A DNA stretch of 44,268 nucleotides. Source: an uncultured Bacteroidales bacterium (lineage in GTDB: Bacteria; Bacteroidota; Bacteroidia; Bacteroidales; UBA932). Under the pieces are notes generated by a model that made no database searches, had not been told where the DNA came from, and was given only the letters and a program-made list of their open reading frames with translations. Below, in pieces: positions 24,942 to 33,005 of the stretch; position 1 is the first letter of the stretch, and every line of letters starts with the position of its first letter. The stretch is from assembly GCA_945868745.1 (NCBI GenBank), contig CAMBMK010000009.1, forward strand, positions 1-44,268. Reading direction: 5' to 3'. Made by a program: the position numbers and the translations under genes.

Positions 24942-26261
24942 TTACTTGAGAACTTCTTTCAGCCCTTCGGCTGTGCTGAGCTTTGCAAACTTGTGATAAT
25001 TGTCCATAAATGCGGTGTTGCCGCCCAGAGCGAGCCCTGCAAATGGAGATAGCGATAGGAACTTGTCGGGATCGGCGCAGGCGACGGTTTTCCTGTCTTC
25101 TTCCGTGATGTGCGGCTCGAAGATATCGATTGCCTCTCCGCTTTCCGTCTTTGACGTGCAGAGATACTTGCAATAGCTTGCGAGAAGGAATGCCTCGATG
25201 GTGGTGTCGCGGCCGTCCCGGAGCATCTTCGACAGGGTAGGGACCACATAGACGGCAAATTTGGCGATGCCGTCCCCGCAAAGGCGTGACACCTGGTCGC
25301 TGATTGCAGCATTGGAGAACCTCCTGAGCAGGGTTGCCTTGTATTCTTCAAGGTCAATGCCCTGTGCAGCCTCAACATAAGGAGTCACGTCCCTGTCCAT
25401 GAACAGTGCTATGAGGCTGCGGTACCTTTCATCGGCGAGCACATTGTCCACCTTCCTGAATCCTTCGAGATATGACGGATAGCTCAAAAGCGTGTGTGAC
25501 GCATTGAGAAGGCTCAGCTTCATGTTCTCATACGGGGTCACATCAGAAGTAAACTGCACCCCGACCTTTTCGAGCGGCGGCCTTCCGGCAATGAAATCAT
25601 CCTCCACAACCCATTGTATGAAGTCTTCGCACATCACATCGGTGATCTTTCCCGACTTTGTGGCCGGAGTGATCCTGTCCACCATCGAATTAGGGAAGGT
25701 GACATTTTTTTCGGCCCATAATGCAAGTTCCGGACATTCCCTTTCAAAGTAGGACATAAATGCCCTGCGTGCGGTGTCGCCGTTGTGCTGGAGGTTGTCG
25801 CAGGAAAGGATCGTGACAGGCAGCCCTGCCTCCATCCTGCGCTTGAGGCCCTCCGCAACATACCAGAAAACCGACCCTTTTCCGGCCGAACCGCTCTTGT
25901 ATCCGCCCTCTGTGATGGTAAGGGTAATGATTTTGATATCGGGTGAAGCTACCTCTGAAATGATGGCCTCCGGGTTCTCTTCACCCCATTCGAGCCCGAC
26001 AAGCGAGCCGATGCTGTATTCCTTCTTCCTGCCGTCGGCACTGCATACGGTAAGCCTGTACACTCCGCCGTCTGCCTTGAGGGCTTTGTAAAGCGGGCCG
26101 TCAGTCGGCATGACCATTGCCCCGAATACGCCCCAGGATGTCTCTCCCTGCCCCAGAAGGCTGTTTATGAAGAACTCAAGATGAGCCCTGTGGAAATTGC
26201 CGACTCCGAAATGGAGGATGCCGGGGGTTACCATCCCCCTGTCATATTCAAAATTGTTCAT
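24942..26261 (-). CDS. Mannitol dehydrogenase-family oxidoreductase
   Basis: A 439-residue NAD(P)-dependent long-chain dehydrogenase of the mannitol 2-dehydrogenase/fructuronate reductase/arabinitol dehydrogenase group. The N-terminal cofactor loop is GVGNFHRAH (19-27); the middle has FPNSMVDRITP and VVEDDFIAGRPP; the catalytic Lys-Asn-His appears as KLSLLNASHTLL. It is somewhat shorter than the usual 480-540 residues. The ATG at 26261 is preferred because similarity starts just after it; longer in-frame starts lie deep inside the upstream gene, with which it overlaps by 14 bases. With no uronate isomerase or mannonate dehydratase nearby, a free polyol such as mannitol or arabinitol is a likelier substrate than a uronate. 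Confidence 0.88.
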   Translation of the reverse strand: MNNFEYDRGMVTPGILHFGVGNFHRAHLEFFINSLLGQGETSWGVFGAMVMPTDGPLYKALKADGGVYRLTVCSADGRKKEYSIGSLVGLEWGEENPEAIISEVASPDIKIITLTITEGGYKSGSAGKGSVFWYVAEGLKRRMEAGLPVTILSCDNLQHNGDTARRAFMSYFERECPELALWAEKNVTFPNSMVDRITPATKSGKITDVMCEDFIQWVVEDDFIAGRPPLEKVGVQFTSDVTPYENMKLSLLNASHTLLSYPSYLEGFRKVDNVLADERYRSLIALFMDRDVTPYVEAAQGIDLEEYKATLLRRFSNAAISDQVSRLCGDGIAKFAVYVVPTLSKMLRDGRDTTIEAFLLASYCKYLCTSKTESGEAIDIFEPHITEEDRKTVACADPDKFLSLSPFAGLALGGNTAFMDNYHKFAKLSTAEGLKEVLK

Positions 26262-28488
26262 AATCCAGTGTTTCTGTCTCTTCGAGCAGCTGCTCAGCTC
26301 TGTCGCAGTGCCCGATATAATGTTGATAGACTTTCTTCCAGTCATAATAAGCGCCCTCGACCGGTTCCAGAGGAAGGGCCAGGTCCTTTTCATTGAGCAT
26401 AAGTTTTACAAGTACGGTTTCAGGTTGAGCAGCGTTCCTGTAGAACACCATCTGGAGATTTGTCCCCATGGGGATATCCCAGTATTGCCATTTTTCAAAG
26501 GCCGATTCCGGGTCGGATGCCTCTTCGGCCCATGTCCCGGCTCCGAGGTTGGTCATAAGCGACATCAGTACCCCGTCATGTCCGAAATTGAGATCAACTC
26601 CGTGCCTGCCGGCTTCGATGTCCGCGCGTGATTCCTCGAGAAGATGCCGCAGGGTCCTTGAGCCCCGTGCCCAGCTTCTGCCGTGATTCTTCGGCTCAGG
26701 GCCCTTCTGCGCGAAATATCTGTAATTTTCGGCTACCGTCCAGGCCCGGATTTCCTCCTCCGTGAATATGTCCCAGAGGGGCACCTGGCGGTCAAGGCAC
26801 TGCATCAGCGACGCCATCAGCCAGAATCTCCATTCCACCTCCACGCCGTCATACGATGCCTTCACGCTTTCAATATCCTTGAACAGCCTTGAAAGGAATG
26901 CATCCGTGTCGATGTTGTCCTTCATATATGCATCATATGTCCTGCGCCATGATGCGTCCTTGCCGCTGATGATGTACCTGTCGATTTGAGGCACGTCAGG
27001 ACATTCCCCGCCATAAGGGTTCAGGGTAGGGAGGAAGGAGCGCGAATTGGAAATCTCGTCCCATCCGATGTCCGGGCGCAGCGAAACAATGCCCGCATAG
27101 AGCGACTGCATCGTAGCCGACACCCTCAGTACATTTGTGGCGTTCATCTTGACGAAGGCGCCTTTGGAGAACACTTCCGGGTAATTCTCCACCATTCTGC
27201 GGCCGATTGCCGCACCCTGGCGGTAGCCGATGCCTGTAAGGTCGCCCTCGCAGTATTCAATGTTCTTTTTGAACGGCTCCAGCCTTGCAAGTATTGCCTT
27301 TCCGAAGTCCGTGAGATTGTCCGGGGAGCTTTCAAGGACTTCATAGACAAAAGGATAGGTCTTTTTGTCGTCAATGTGCCTTGCCCCGTGGCGGAAATAC
27401 CCGTTGATATAGAAAGGCACATAGCCCTCCGGTGCGGCCGATGCCGGTGAGGACAGGTCCGTCACATAATACACCCCTCCGGCCCTTTCCGGGTCACGTG
27501 CAAGTTCTTCATCGGGACTCTGCGGCAACGGCCTTGACTTGGGAAGGGACACCCTGTAGATGCAGGGAGTCTCCCCGCCTTTGGCGGCATTGGTGTTGGC
27601 ATTGACATACATCCATCCGTCCCTTACCACAATGTCCTCCGGCTCCTGCAGGATCATTTCCTGCATCTCGTAGCGGGCGGCAATGGTGCGCGTGTCAGTG
27701 TCGAAAATCCTGATTCTTGACGGACGGTCCGGGTCGTGGCGGCCGATGCCGAAGCAGAAGTAGATCCTGCCGTCGTGCATGCATCCGGCCTGGGTAAACC
27801 AGCTCTCGAACGGAAACACGGCCTGGTCGAGGATGTCAGCTGCACCGAGATGCACTTCAGCGCCTTCCGAGAGGCACGGAAGCCTGAATCTTGTAGCCAC
27901 ATACTGGTTCTCCCAGCTGTGGGCCGTCACGGCCTTTACTGTCCTTTTGCGGGCGGAAAACACCCACAGCTGTCCGCGCTCACGGTCAACAAGCCAGCTC
28001 GGGGCCCCGAAAATCCCGACGAAACCCCTGTCTTCCCATCCTGCCCCGTCAAGGACAATGGCCTGGACAATCCTGGAGGAGAAACGCCTGCCCTTCCGGG
28101 TGATGCTCTCGACAAAGCAGGTCCATTCGATATCGCTGCCTACCTTCCCGTTGGTGATGTAAAGCAACGGAAAAGAGCCTCCTTCTGCAGTCTCCGTGCC
28201 GAAACAGACATTGTTGACGTGGTTGTCGGGCCGTGACGATGCAAGGTCGAATCCGGCAACGGGCAGGGGAGAGGCACTCCTGAAGTCATAGACATTGACA
28301 TGTCCTCCGTCCTCGCACGAAAAAATGAAATCATCCCAGATTTCAAGTCCCTGCTGTGCCCTTCCGCGGCCCTGCTTCTCCATGAACACCGAGCAATCCA
28401 CATCGCTTTCAGGCTCAACATACAGCTGGGCGTAAAGCGGTGACAATGCCAGGAACGAAATGGCGGCCAAAAAGAGTCTCTTTCCCAT
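26248..28488 (-). CDS. Secreted fusion: beta-propeller-like domain plus histidine acid phosphatase
   Basis: A 746-residue exported protein (signal MGKRLFLAAISFLALSPLYAQ). Residues about 25-335 look like a beta-propeller: repeated strand pairs such as WDDFIFSCEDGGHVNVYD, GAPSWLVDRERGQLWVFSA and DIVVRDGWMYVNAN. Residues about 345-746 form a clade-2 histidine acid phosphatase domain: FRHGARH (His367 as expected phospho-acceptor, the usual RHGxRxP with the Pro replaced) and the proton-donor motif FGHDG (His637). The phosphatase part is related to multiple inositol polyphosphate phosphatases and phytases of Bacteroides. It would act in the periplasm or at the surface to release phosphate. An in-frame TTG at 28509 was rejected because the ATG gives a clean signal peptide. 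Confidence 0.78.
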   Translation of the reverse strand: MGKRLFLAAISFLALSPLYAQLYVEPESDVDCSVFMEKQGRGRAQQGLEIWDDFIFSCEDGGHVNVYDFRSASPLPVAGFDLASSRPDNHVNNVCFGTETAEGGSFPLLYITNGKVGSDIEWTCFVESITRKGRRFSSRIVQAIVLDGAGWEDRGFVGIFGAPSWLVDRERGQLWVFSARKRTVKAVTAHSWENQYVATRFRLPCLSEGAEVHLGAADILDQAVFPFESWFTQAGCMHDGRIYFCFGIGRHDPDRPSRIRIFDTDTRTIAARYEMQEMILQEPEDIVVRDGWMYVNANTNAAKGGETPCIYRVSLPKSRPLPQSPDEELARDPERAGGVYYVTDLSSPASAAPEGYVPFYINGYFRHGARHIDDKKTYPFVYEVLESSPDNLTDFGKAILARLEPFKKNIEYCEGDLTGIGYRQGAAIGRRMVENYPEVFSKGAFVKMNATNVLRVSATMQSLYAGIVSLRPDIGWDEISNSRSFLPTLNPYGGECPDVPQIDRYIISGKDASWRRTYDAYMKDNIDTDAFLSRLFKDIESVKASYDGVEVEWRFWLMASLMQCLDRQVPLWDIFTEEEIRAWTVAENYRYFAQKGPEPKNHGRSWARGSRTLRHLLEESRADIEAGRHGVDLNFGHDGVLMSLMTNLGAGTWAEEASDPESAFEKWQYWDIPMGTNLQMVFYRNAAQPETVLVKLMLNEKDLALPLEPVEGAYYDWKKVYQHYIGHCDRAEQLLEETETLDYEQF

Positions 28489-28518
28489 AATTGCAACAAA
28501 TTTAATCAATTGCCCGGA

Positions 28519-29934
28519 TCAACGGCATTTGTATTTGTCGGAGACGGTCTTGACGGTCATCTTGCCGTCCGAGTCGGTGATGGTTGCCACGACATAGCTT
28601 CCGCCGCCTTCGGCAACCCTCACGACCACGTGGCCGTCATATCCCTTCACGCGTGCCGCCTCTGCATCGGTCACCTTGTCGTCAACCCCTTCAGGGCGCT
28701 CGCCCCTCCAGAAATTGGTGATATAGATGTCGGCAGAAGGAAGCACGGTCTCCATATTGTTGAGCACCGCTGTCCTCGGATGGCTGTCAACCCATGAGCA
28801 GACAACAATGGTCTGCGGGTCAAGAGCCTTAAGGGCATCGGTCTGGTTGGTGTTGGTAGTCCCGTGGTGGTCGGCCTTCATCAGCTCTACCTGTCCTGCA
28901 GCCTGTGCGCAGGGCAGTTCCGCATCCTTCCAGGCGTGGGATGACCTTCCGTTGTACTGGAGGTCAGCCCCGGCAAAGAAGTCAAATGCCCCGTAGCTGA
29001 TTTTCATCACACAGCTGTTGATATTCTCAGGAGGGCAGTTGTCCGCAGAAGTGATGTTTTTTGAATCGCTGAATGAAACCTGCTCCTTTGTAGGGAAGGT
29101 CTTTTTCGTGGCACTCCCGTTGCCGGTCCAGATTTCCCCGTTTACGGCAATGTTCTGCACCTTTACGCCAGGGTACTTGTCAGCCTCATAATTCTCTACA
29201 ATCTGGGTGCTTACGCCAGGCTTGAATATTTCAGCCGTGAAATCGCCCTGGGCAACATGGTATTTGACTGCATTGATGTAGTTTGTGCAGGCCGCAGCGT
29301 TGTCCGCCATAGTGGCCATGTCAAACGGATAATCGTAGTCGGGATAGCCCCTGTCAATGAGCTTTCCTATCTTGAAATTGTCGAAAATCTCACTGAATCC
29401 GTTCAGCCGGTAGGTCGGAGATTTCTCCGAAACCGGAAGGGAGTAGGAGTAACCGCCGAAATGGTCGCTGTGGAAATGTGTGAGCAGGGCATAGTCAATA
29501 GTGCTGTTGCCCGTCCACGCCATACATTTCCGGAGGTAGTCGGAGATGATTTCGGAGCCGCGTGTCCCGGTCTTGGTAGGGTCCCAGCGGCTGCGGATGC
29601 CGGTGTTGGTGGTGTTGTTGCTGCTGTTGGTCGCAACAAGCGAGCTTGCCGCATCGATGAGCATCTGTGTCCCGTCTGGGAAGATGACGAAAATGGACTC
29701 TCCCATGGTCGTGTTGATGAAATGGATGTCCATCTGTCCCTTCTGCCAGGCAGGAATGGTCTTGCCTGCCTCGATTGCCTCAGCCTGGGGCTTGTCGGGG
29801 TCATCCGGCTCCGGATCAGGATCAGGTGTCGGAGTGGGCTTGATTGCAGGAGTCTCTTCCTTTTCGCTTGAGCAGGCCGTGCATCCTGACGCAAGAAGGC
29901 CTGCAATGATTATCAGACAAGTTATCCTTTGCAT
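28519..29934 (-). CDS. Lipoprotein hydrolase of the metallo-beta-lactamase fold
   Basis: A 471-residue lipoprotein (lipobox LLASGC, Cys18) with a Pro/Asp/Glu-rich linker (residues 28-50) that holds the domain away from the membrane. The metal-site signature LTHFHSDHFGG has His153, His155, Asp157 and His158; ADLQYNG and MKADHHGTTNTN supply later ligands, as in ComEC/Rec2-like stand-alone domains. The substrate is unknown; phosphodiester hydrolysis is a common activity for this branch and would fit the adjacent phosphatase. Its start overlaps the preceding small gene by 13 bases. Confidence 0.8.
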   Translation of the reverse strand: MQRITCLIIIAGLLASGCTACSSEKEETPAIKPTPTPDPDPEPDDPDKPQAEAIEAGKTIPAWQKGQMDIHFINTTMGESIFVIFPDGTQMLIDAASSLVATNSSNNTTNTGIRSRWDPTKTGTRGSEIISDYLRKCMAWTGNSTIDYALLTHFHSDHFGGYSYSLPVSEKSPTYRLNGFSEIFDNFKIGKLIDRGYPDYDYPFDMATMADNAAACTNYINAVKYHVAQGDFTAEIFKPGVSTQIVENYEADKYPGVKVQNIAVNGEIWTGNGSATKKTFPTKEQVSFSDSKNITSADNCPPENINSCVMKISYGAFDFFAGADLQYNGRSSHAWKDAELPCAQAAGQVELMKADHHGTTNTNQTDALKALDPQTIVVCSWVDSHPRTAVLNNMETVLPSADIYITNFWRGERPEGVDDKVTDAEAARVKGYDGHVVVRVAEGGGSYVVATITDSDGKMTVKTVSDKYKCR

Positions 29935-30251
29935 GCGATATGTAGATTTAAGAACATTTCCCCGCCCTCAATGTTTACGGCAAGGCGGATATAGTTGCCG
30001 AAATTGGGCTGGACCTTCACTATGTGCTGGCCGAGCCCCCTGATGACAGAAGGTGTGCTTCCGTCATCGGCCCAGTGCACACCGTCCTGGGACAGCTGCA
30101 CCTGCGCCGTCATAGTCGGATCGCCTTCCAGTTTTTCGACCATTATGAAGAATATAGCCTCATCGGCCCATCCGGCTTCGTAGGGATGGGTGCAGAAACT
30201 TCCCGAAAAGAATTTCTTCACTTCGAGATGGGAATCGTTGAACATTTTCAT
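29922..30251 (-). CDS. Unrecognised 109-residue protein in the SusCD operon
   Basis: A small protein that I do not recognise. It has no signal peptide or membrane segment. The second half shows alternating strands typical of a beta-sandwich (AQVQLSQDGVHWADDG, HIVKVQPNFGNYIRLAVNI), a pattern met in small binding or structural domains. A second ATG two codons in (MFNDSH) is an alternative start. It overlaps the MBL-fold gene by 13 bases and follows the 317-residue unknown after 27 bases, so expression is tied to both. Confidence 0.6.
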   Translation of the reverse strand: MKMFNDSHLEVKKFFSGSFCTHPYEAGWADEAIFFIMVEKLEGDPTMTAQVQLSQDGVHWADDGSTPSVIRGLGQHIVKVQPNFGNYIRLAVNIEGGEMFLNLHIACKG

Positions 30252-30278
30252 AAATCTGGATTTTTATGGTCAAAAATA

Positions 30279-31232
30279 CTATTCCTGCGATACTACTACA
30301 GAGTCAACATAGAAGAATACCCTCCGGTTGGTGTCTGCTCCGACCCAGAATACAGGGTTGATGAGATTGTCAATACGGTGGTATCCGTCCACAACATCGA
30401 TCTTGATGCCGCGCATATCCCAGACCCTGTCCTGGCACTGGAACTCGACGTATTCGTGGTCCCTGGTGTCAAGCTTGAGCCTCATGTACTGCCAGTTGAG
30501 CTTGCAGTCGGTCTCATTGTAAATCAGTTTCTGGCCGCCGTCCGGAAGGTCTCTGAATCCGTCGTGGTCACCGTTTGGATAGCGGCGTCCGAACCACCAC
30601 GGGTCAATTCCCTTTTTGCACCAGTCACCCTCCAGGCCAAAGGCCCACTCTTTGTCTGTGATGCCGTCTTTGGAGTGGACATACTGCCACTTCTGCGTCA
30701 TTTTTCCGTCCACGGAGTTGAGGTATCTGATGCCCGTAAAATATCGTCTTCCGCCTTCCTGGGTGTCGAATCCCATGCCGAACTCACGGATGGAATTCTC
30801 GTGCAGCCCGGGTTGAGGACGGTCTCCTCCGTCCACTATGTCCTGTTCTGCCGTATAAGAGAACCAGCATTCTATCTGGAGGAACCGGCTTCCCGGTCTT
30901 GAAAAGGACATTCGTTTTATGGCGTGTCCAAGCGAGCCCTCTGCCGGCTTTTCACAGTATGGAGCTGCTACGGGCCGGGTGGAGAGTTTCAGCGAATATG
31001 TGCCGGACATGGCCCCGTGCGTGCCGGGGTACCTGTAGGTTGCCGAGCTCAACATCACCGGAGGCCACTGGTCTTTGTTGACCAGGGTCTTCGGGACGTC
31101 GAAATCGGGATATTCGGTGAAATTCGGCATAAGCGTCATCCAACCGTTGAATCCGTTGTTGAAAATATCGTAGGACAGTATGCGCTCAAGCGGCATGAAC
31201 CTGCTGCGCAGCATTATTTCGTCAACGCTCAT
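30279..31232 (-). CDS. Unrecognised 317-residue beta-rich protein in the SusCD operon
   Basis: A protein of unknown function without a signal peptide. It is rich in Trp, Tyr, Phe and Asp, with jelly-roll-like strands (GTYSLKLSTRP, FLQIECWFSY, YVEFQCQDRVWDM) and conserved-looking aromatic clusters (DPWWFGRRYPNGDHDG), the composition of a carbohydrate-binding or substrate-binding sandwich. It lies directly after SusD (24-base gap). The absence of an export signal is odd for a partner of SusCD; it might act in the cytoplasm or be exported by another route. It may correspond to an existing domain of unknown function, which I cannot name with certainty. Confidence 0.65.
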   Translation of the reverse strand: MSVDEIMLRSRFMPLERILSYDIFNNGFNGWMTLMPNFTEYPDFDVPKTLVNKDQWPPVMLSSATYRYPGTHGAMSGTYSLKLSTRPVAAPYCEKPAEGSLGHAIKRMSFSRPGSRFLQIECWFSYTAEQDIVDGGDRPQPGLHENSIREFGMGFDTQEGGRRYFTGIRYLNSVDGKMTQKWQYVHSKDGITDKEWAFGLEGDWCKKGIDPWWFGRRYPNGDHDGFRDLPDGGQKLIYNETDCKLNWQYMRLKLDTRDHEYVEFQCQDRVWDMRGIKIDVVDGYHRIDNLINPVFWVGADTNRRVFFYVDSVVVSQE

Positions 31233-31256
31233 ATTATATCCTGATTAAAGAGAATG

Positions 31257-32999
31257 CTAATAACCCGGATTCTGCTCGAGCTTGCCGTCCATTATGAGCA
31301 CGTCATCGCTCGGGATAGGCCACAGGTACACCTTTTCATCGAAGTGGCGCACACCATGCTGTACGATGTATGTGCCGTCAACCATATCCTCAAAGCAAGG
31401 GAATCCGTCTTCGTCGAATTTCGGAGTGCTTGGCCAGAACCATCCTCCGTTTTCCAAGAATTCCTTGGCTGTCGCAGCAGTACGTGTAAATCCGAACATG
31501 TTGTGCCCGAATGCATTTTCGAACTGATGCCACCGGAGAAGGTCATAATAGCGCAGGTTTTCCCACGCAAACTCCACGCGGCGTTCCCTGCGGAGTACTT
31601 TCCTGAGTTCGGCCTGGTCAGTGGTGGTGATTGCAGGGTAGATGGATGTATCTTCCCTTTTCACGCCGTAGGCGCGTGCCCTTACGTCATTGATACAGTT
31701 CAGCGTGAGTTCATCGATGTCGCCGGACTCGATCTTTGCCTCGGCATACATCAGGAGCACGTCTGCATAGCGCATAAGGATGACAGGGTTGTCATTGCGC
31801 TTTTCGGTACGCCACTCGTCGCGCGCGCCCTTGCGGAGGCAGCAACCGTTGTAGGCGGCATTTGCCGCGTCGGAACCGCCTTTGGAGTCCTTGTTGGTGA
31901 TGTATGCGCTGGTGCTGTAGTCCCAGGTCTTGGTGACATCCGGAGCCGGATTCCAGTCGATGTTGTAGATCTTGGTGCCCGGTGCGGCGAAAGTCTCGCA
32001 GCAGCGCGGATCCCTGCCTGCAAACGGGTCGTGGGGGTCAAAACCGCTCTCCGGATCGTCGATGGTCTTTCCGTTTGTCATCTCATAGGTCGCGAGAAGT
32101 TCCCAGGAAGGCTGTGCATTGTGGGTACCTCCGGCTGAACGGGCAATGAATGATCCAATGTTCTGTGTGGTAGGGTTGCCGTCCTCGTCAAGTTCCAGCT
32201 CGTTGGAGTGAGGGATGGACATGATGATTTCGCAGTTCTTGGTCTGGTCGCGGAAAAGCTCGCCGTAGCCTTCGTAGAGGGCATAATGGCCGAGGTCCAT
32301 ACATGCTTTCGCAGCCTGGGCGCTGGTGGCATAGTCCTTCTGGTAGAGGGCGATTCGTGCCTTGAATGCAAGTGCACAGCCCCTGTCCACGCGGGTGAGC
32401 CCGCTGGCGTTGTTCTCCACAGGAAGGGTCGCAGCGGCATAGTCGTAGTCCTCATAGATCTGCTTGAGAATTTCTGCCTTGTCCGTGCGTCCCATTTCAA
32501 AAGCCTCCTCCGGAGTGATGGAAGTCAGGAAGAAAGGCACATCGCCCCAAAGGGTTATGAGTCTTGAGTATGCATATGCCCTGAAAAACCTTGCCTCGGC
32601 GCGGAGGTTGTCCAGCACGTCTTGGGAATACTTGCCGTCCAGCGCGTCAAGCGATGCGAGAATGCGGTTGGCGCGGCTGATGTTCCTGTAGGTGTATGTC
32701 CAGGTAGTCTTGATGTTAGGGTTGCTTGTGGAGGAAGCATCAAGCGAACCGGCGGCGATGGTGTAGATGTTGGTGCGCTGTGACCAGTCGTCAGTGTTCC
32801 TGTCCAGAGTCCATCCCTGCTCAATCATAAAGAAGGTGCTTCTGTAGAAGTCATTGAGGGAAATGCGCACTTCATCCGGGGTGGAATACCAGTTCTCGCT
32901 CGAGGCCGAGGAGAGCGGATTCAGGTCAAGGTTGGCGCAGGAGGCCGTCATCACCAGAAGTCCGGCTCCGGCTATTGTTGAATATATTGACTTTTTCAT
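31257..32999 (-). CDS. SusD/RagB-family nutrient-binding lipoprotein
   Basis: A 580-residue outer-membrane lipoprotein (lipobox TASC, Cys21) that forms the lid of the SusC channel and binds the ligand. The N terminus LDLNPLSSASSENWYSTPDEV, the TPR-type helices (RANRILASLDALDG, RAEARFFRAYAYSRL) and the C-terminal LWPIPSDDVLIMDGKLEQNPGY are diagnostic. Six bases separate it from susC. The ligand cannot be read from sequence. Confidence 0.97.
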   Translation of the reverse strand: MKKSIYSTIAGAGLLVMTASCANLDLNPLSSASSENWYSTPDEVRISLNDFYRSTFFMIEQGWTLDRNTDDWSQRTNIYTIAAGSLDASSTSNPNIKTTWTYTYRNISRANRILASLDALDGKYSQDVLDNLRAEARFFRAYAYSRLITLWGDVPFFLTSITPEEAFEMGRTDKAEILKQIYEDYDYAAATLPVENNASGLTRVDRGCALAFKARIALYQKDYATSAQAAKACMDLGHYALYEGYGELFRDQTKNCEIIMSIPHSNELELDEDGNPTTQNIGSFIARSAGGTHNAQPSWELLATYEMTNGKTIDDPESGFDPHDPFAGRDPRCCETFAAPGTKIYNIDWNPAPDVTKTWDYSTSAYITNKDSKGGSDAANAAYNGCCLRKGARDEWRTEKRNDNPVILMRYADVLLMYAEAKIESGDIDELTLNCINDVRARAYGVKREDTSIYPAITTTDQAELRKVLRRERRVEFAWENLRYYDLLRWHQFENAFGHNMFGFTRTAATAKEFLENGGWFWPSTPKFDEDGFPCFEDMVDGTYIVQHGVRHFDEKVYLWPIPSDDVLIMDGKLEQNPGY

Positions 33000-33005
33000 A
33001 TCATC

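Noticed and set aside
27736..28236. A 166-codon plus-strand open frame opposite the phosphatase fusion
   Set aside because: It lies fully opposite the N-terminal domain of a secreted protein with good codon pattern; no motif supports it.
28497..28504. A -7-like box (TAAATTTG on the minus strand) before the phosphatase fusion
   Set aside because: It would put the transcription start almost on the start codon, and AT-rich gaps give such matches by chance.
30271..30278. A -7-like box (TATTTTTG on the minus strand) before the 109-residue gene
   Set aside because: The gap is only 27 bases and tightly packed in the operon; the match alone is too weak for an internal promoter, though mapping could revive it.
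30024..32138. Long open frames on the plus strand opposite the unknown proteins and susD
   Set aside because: They are antisense shadows of well supported genes, with no family motifs or start signals.
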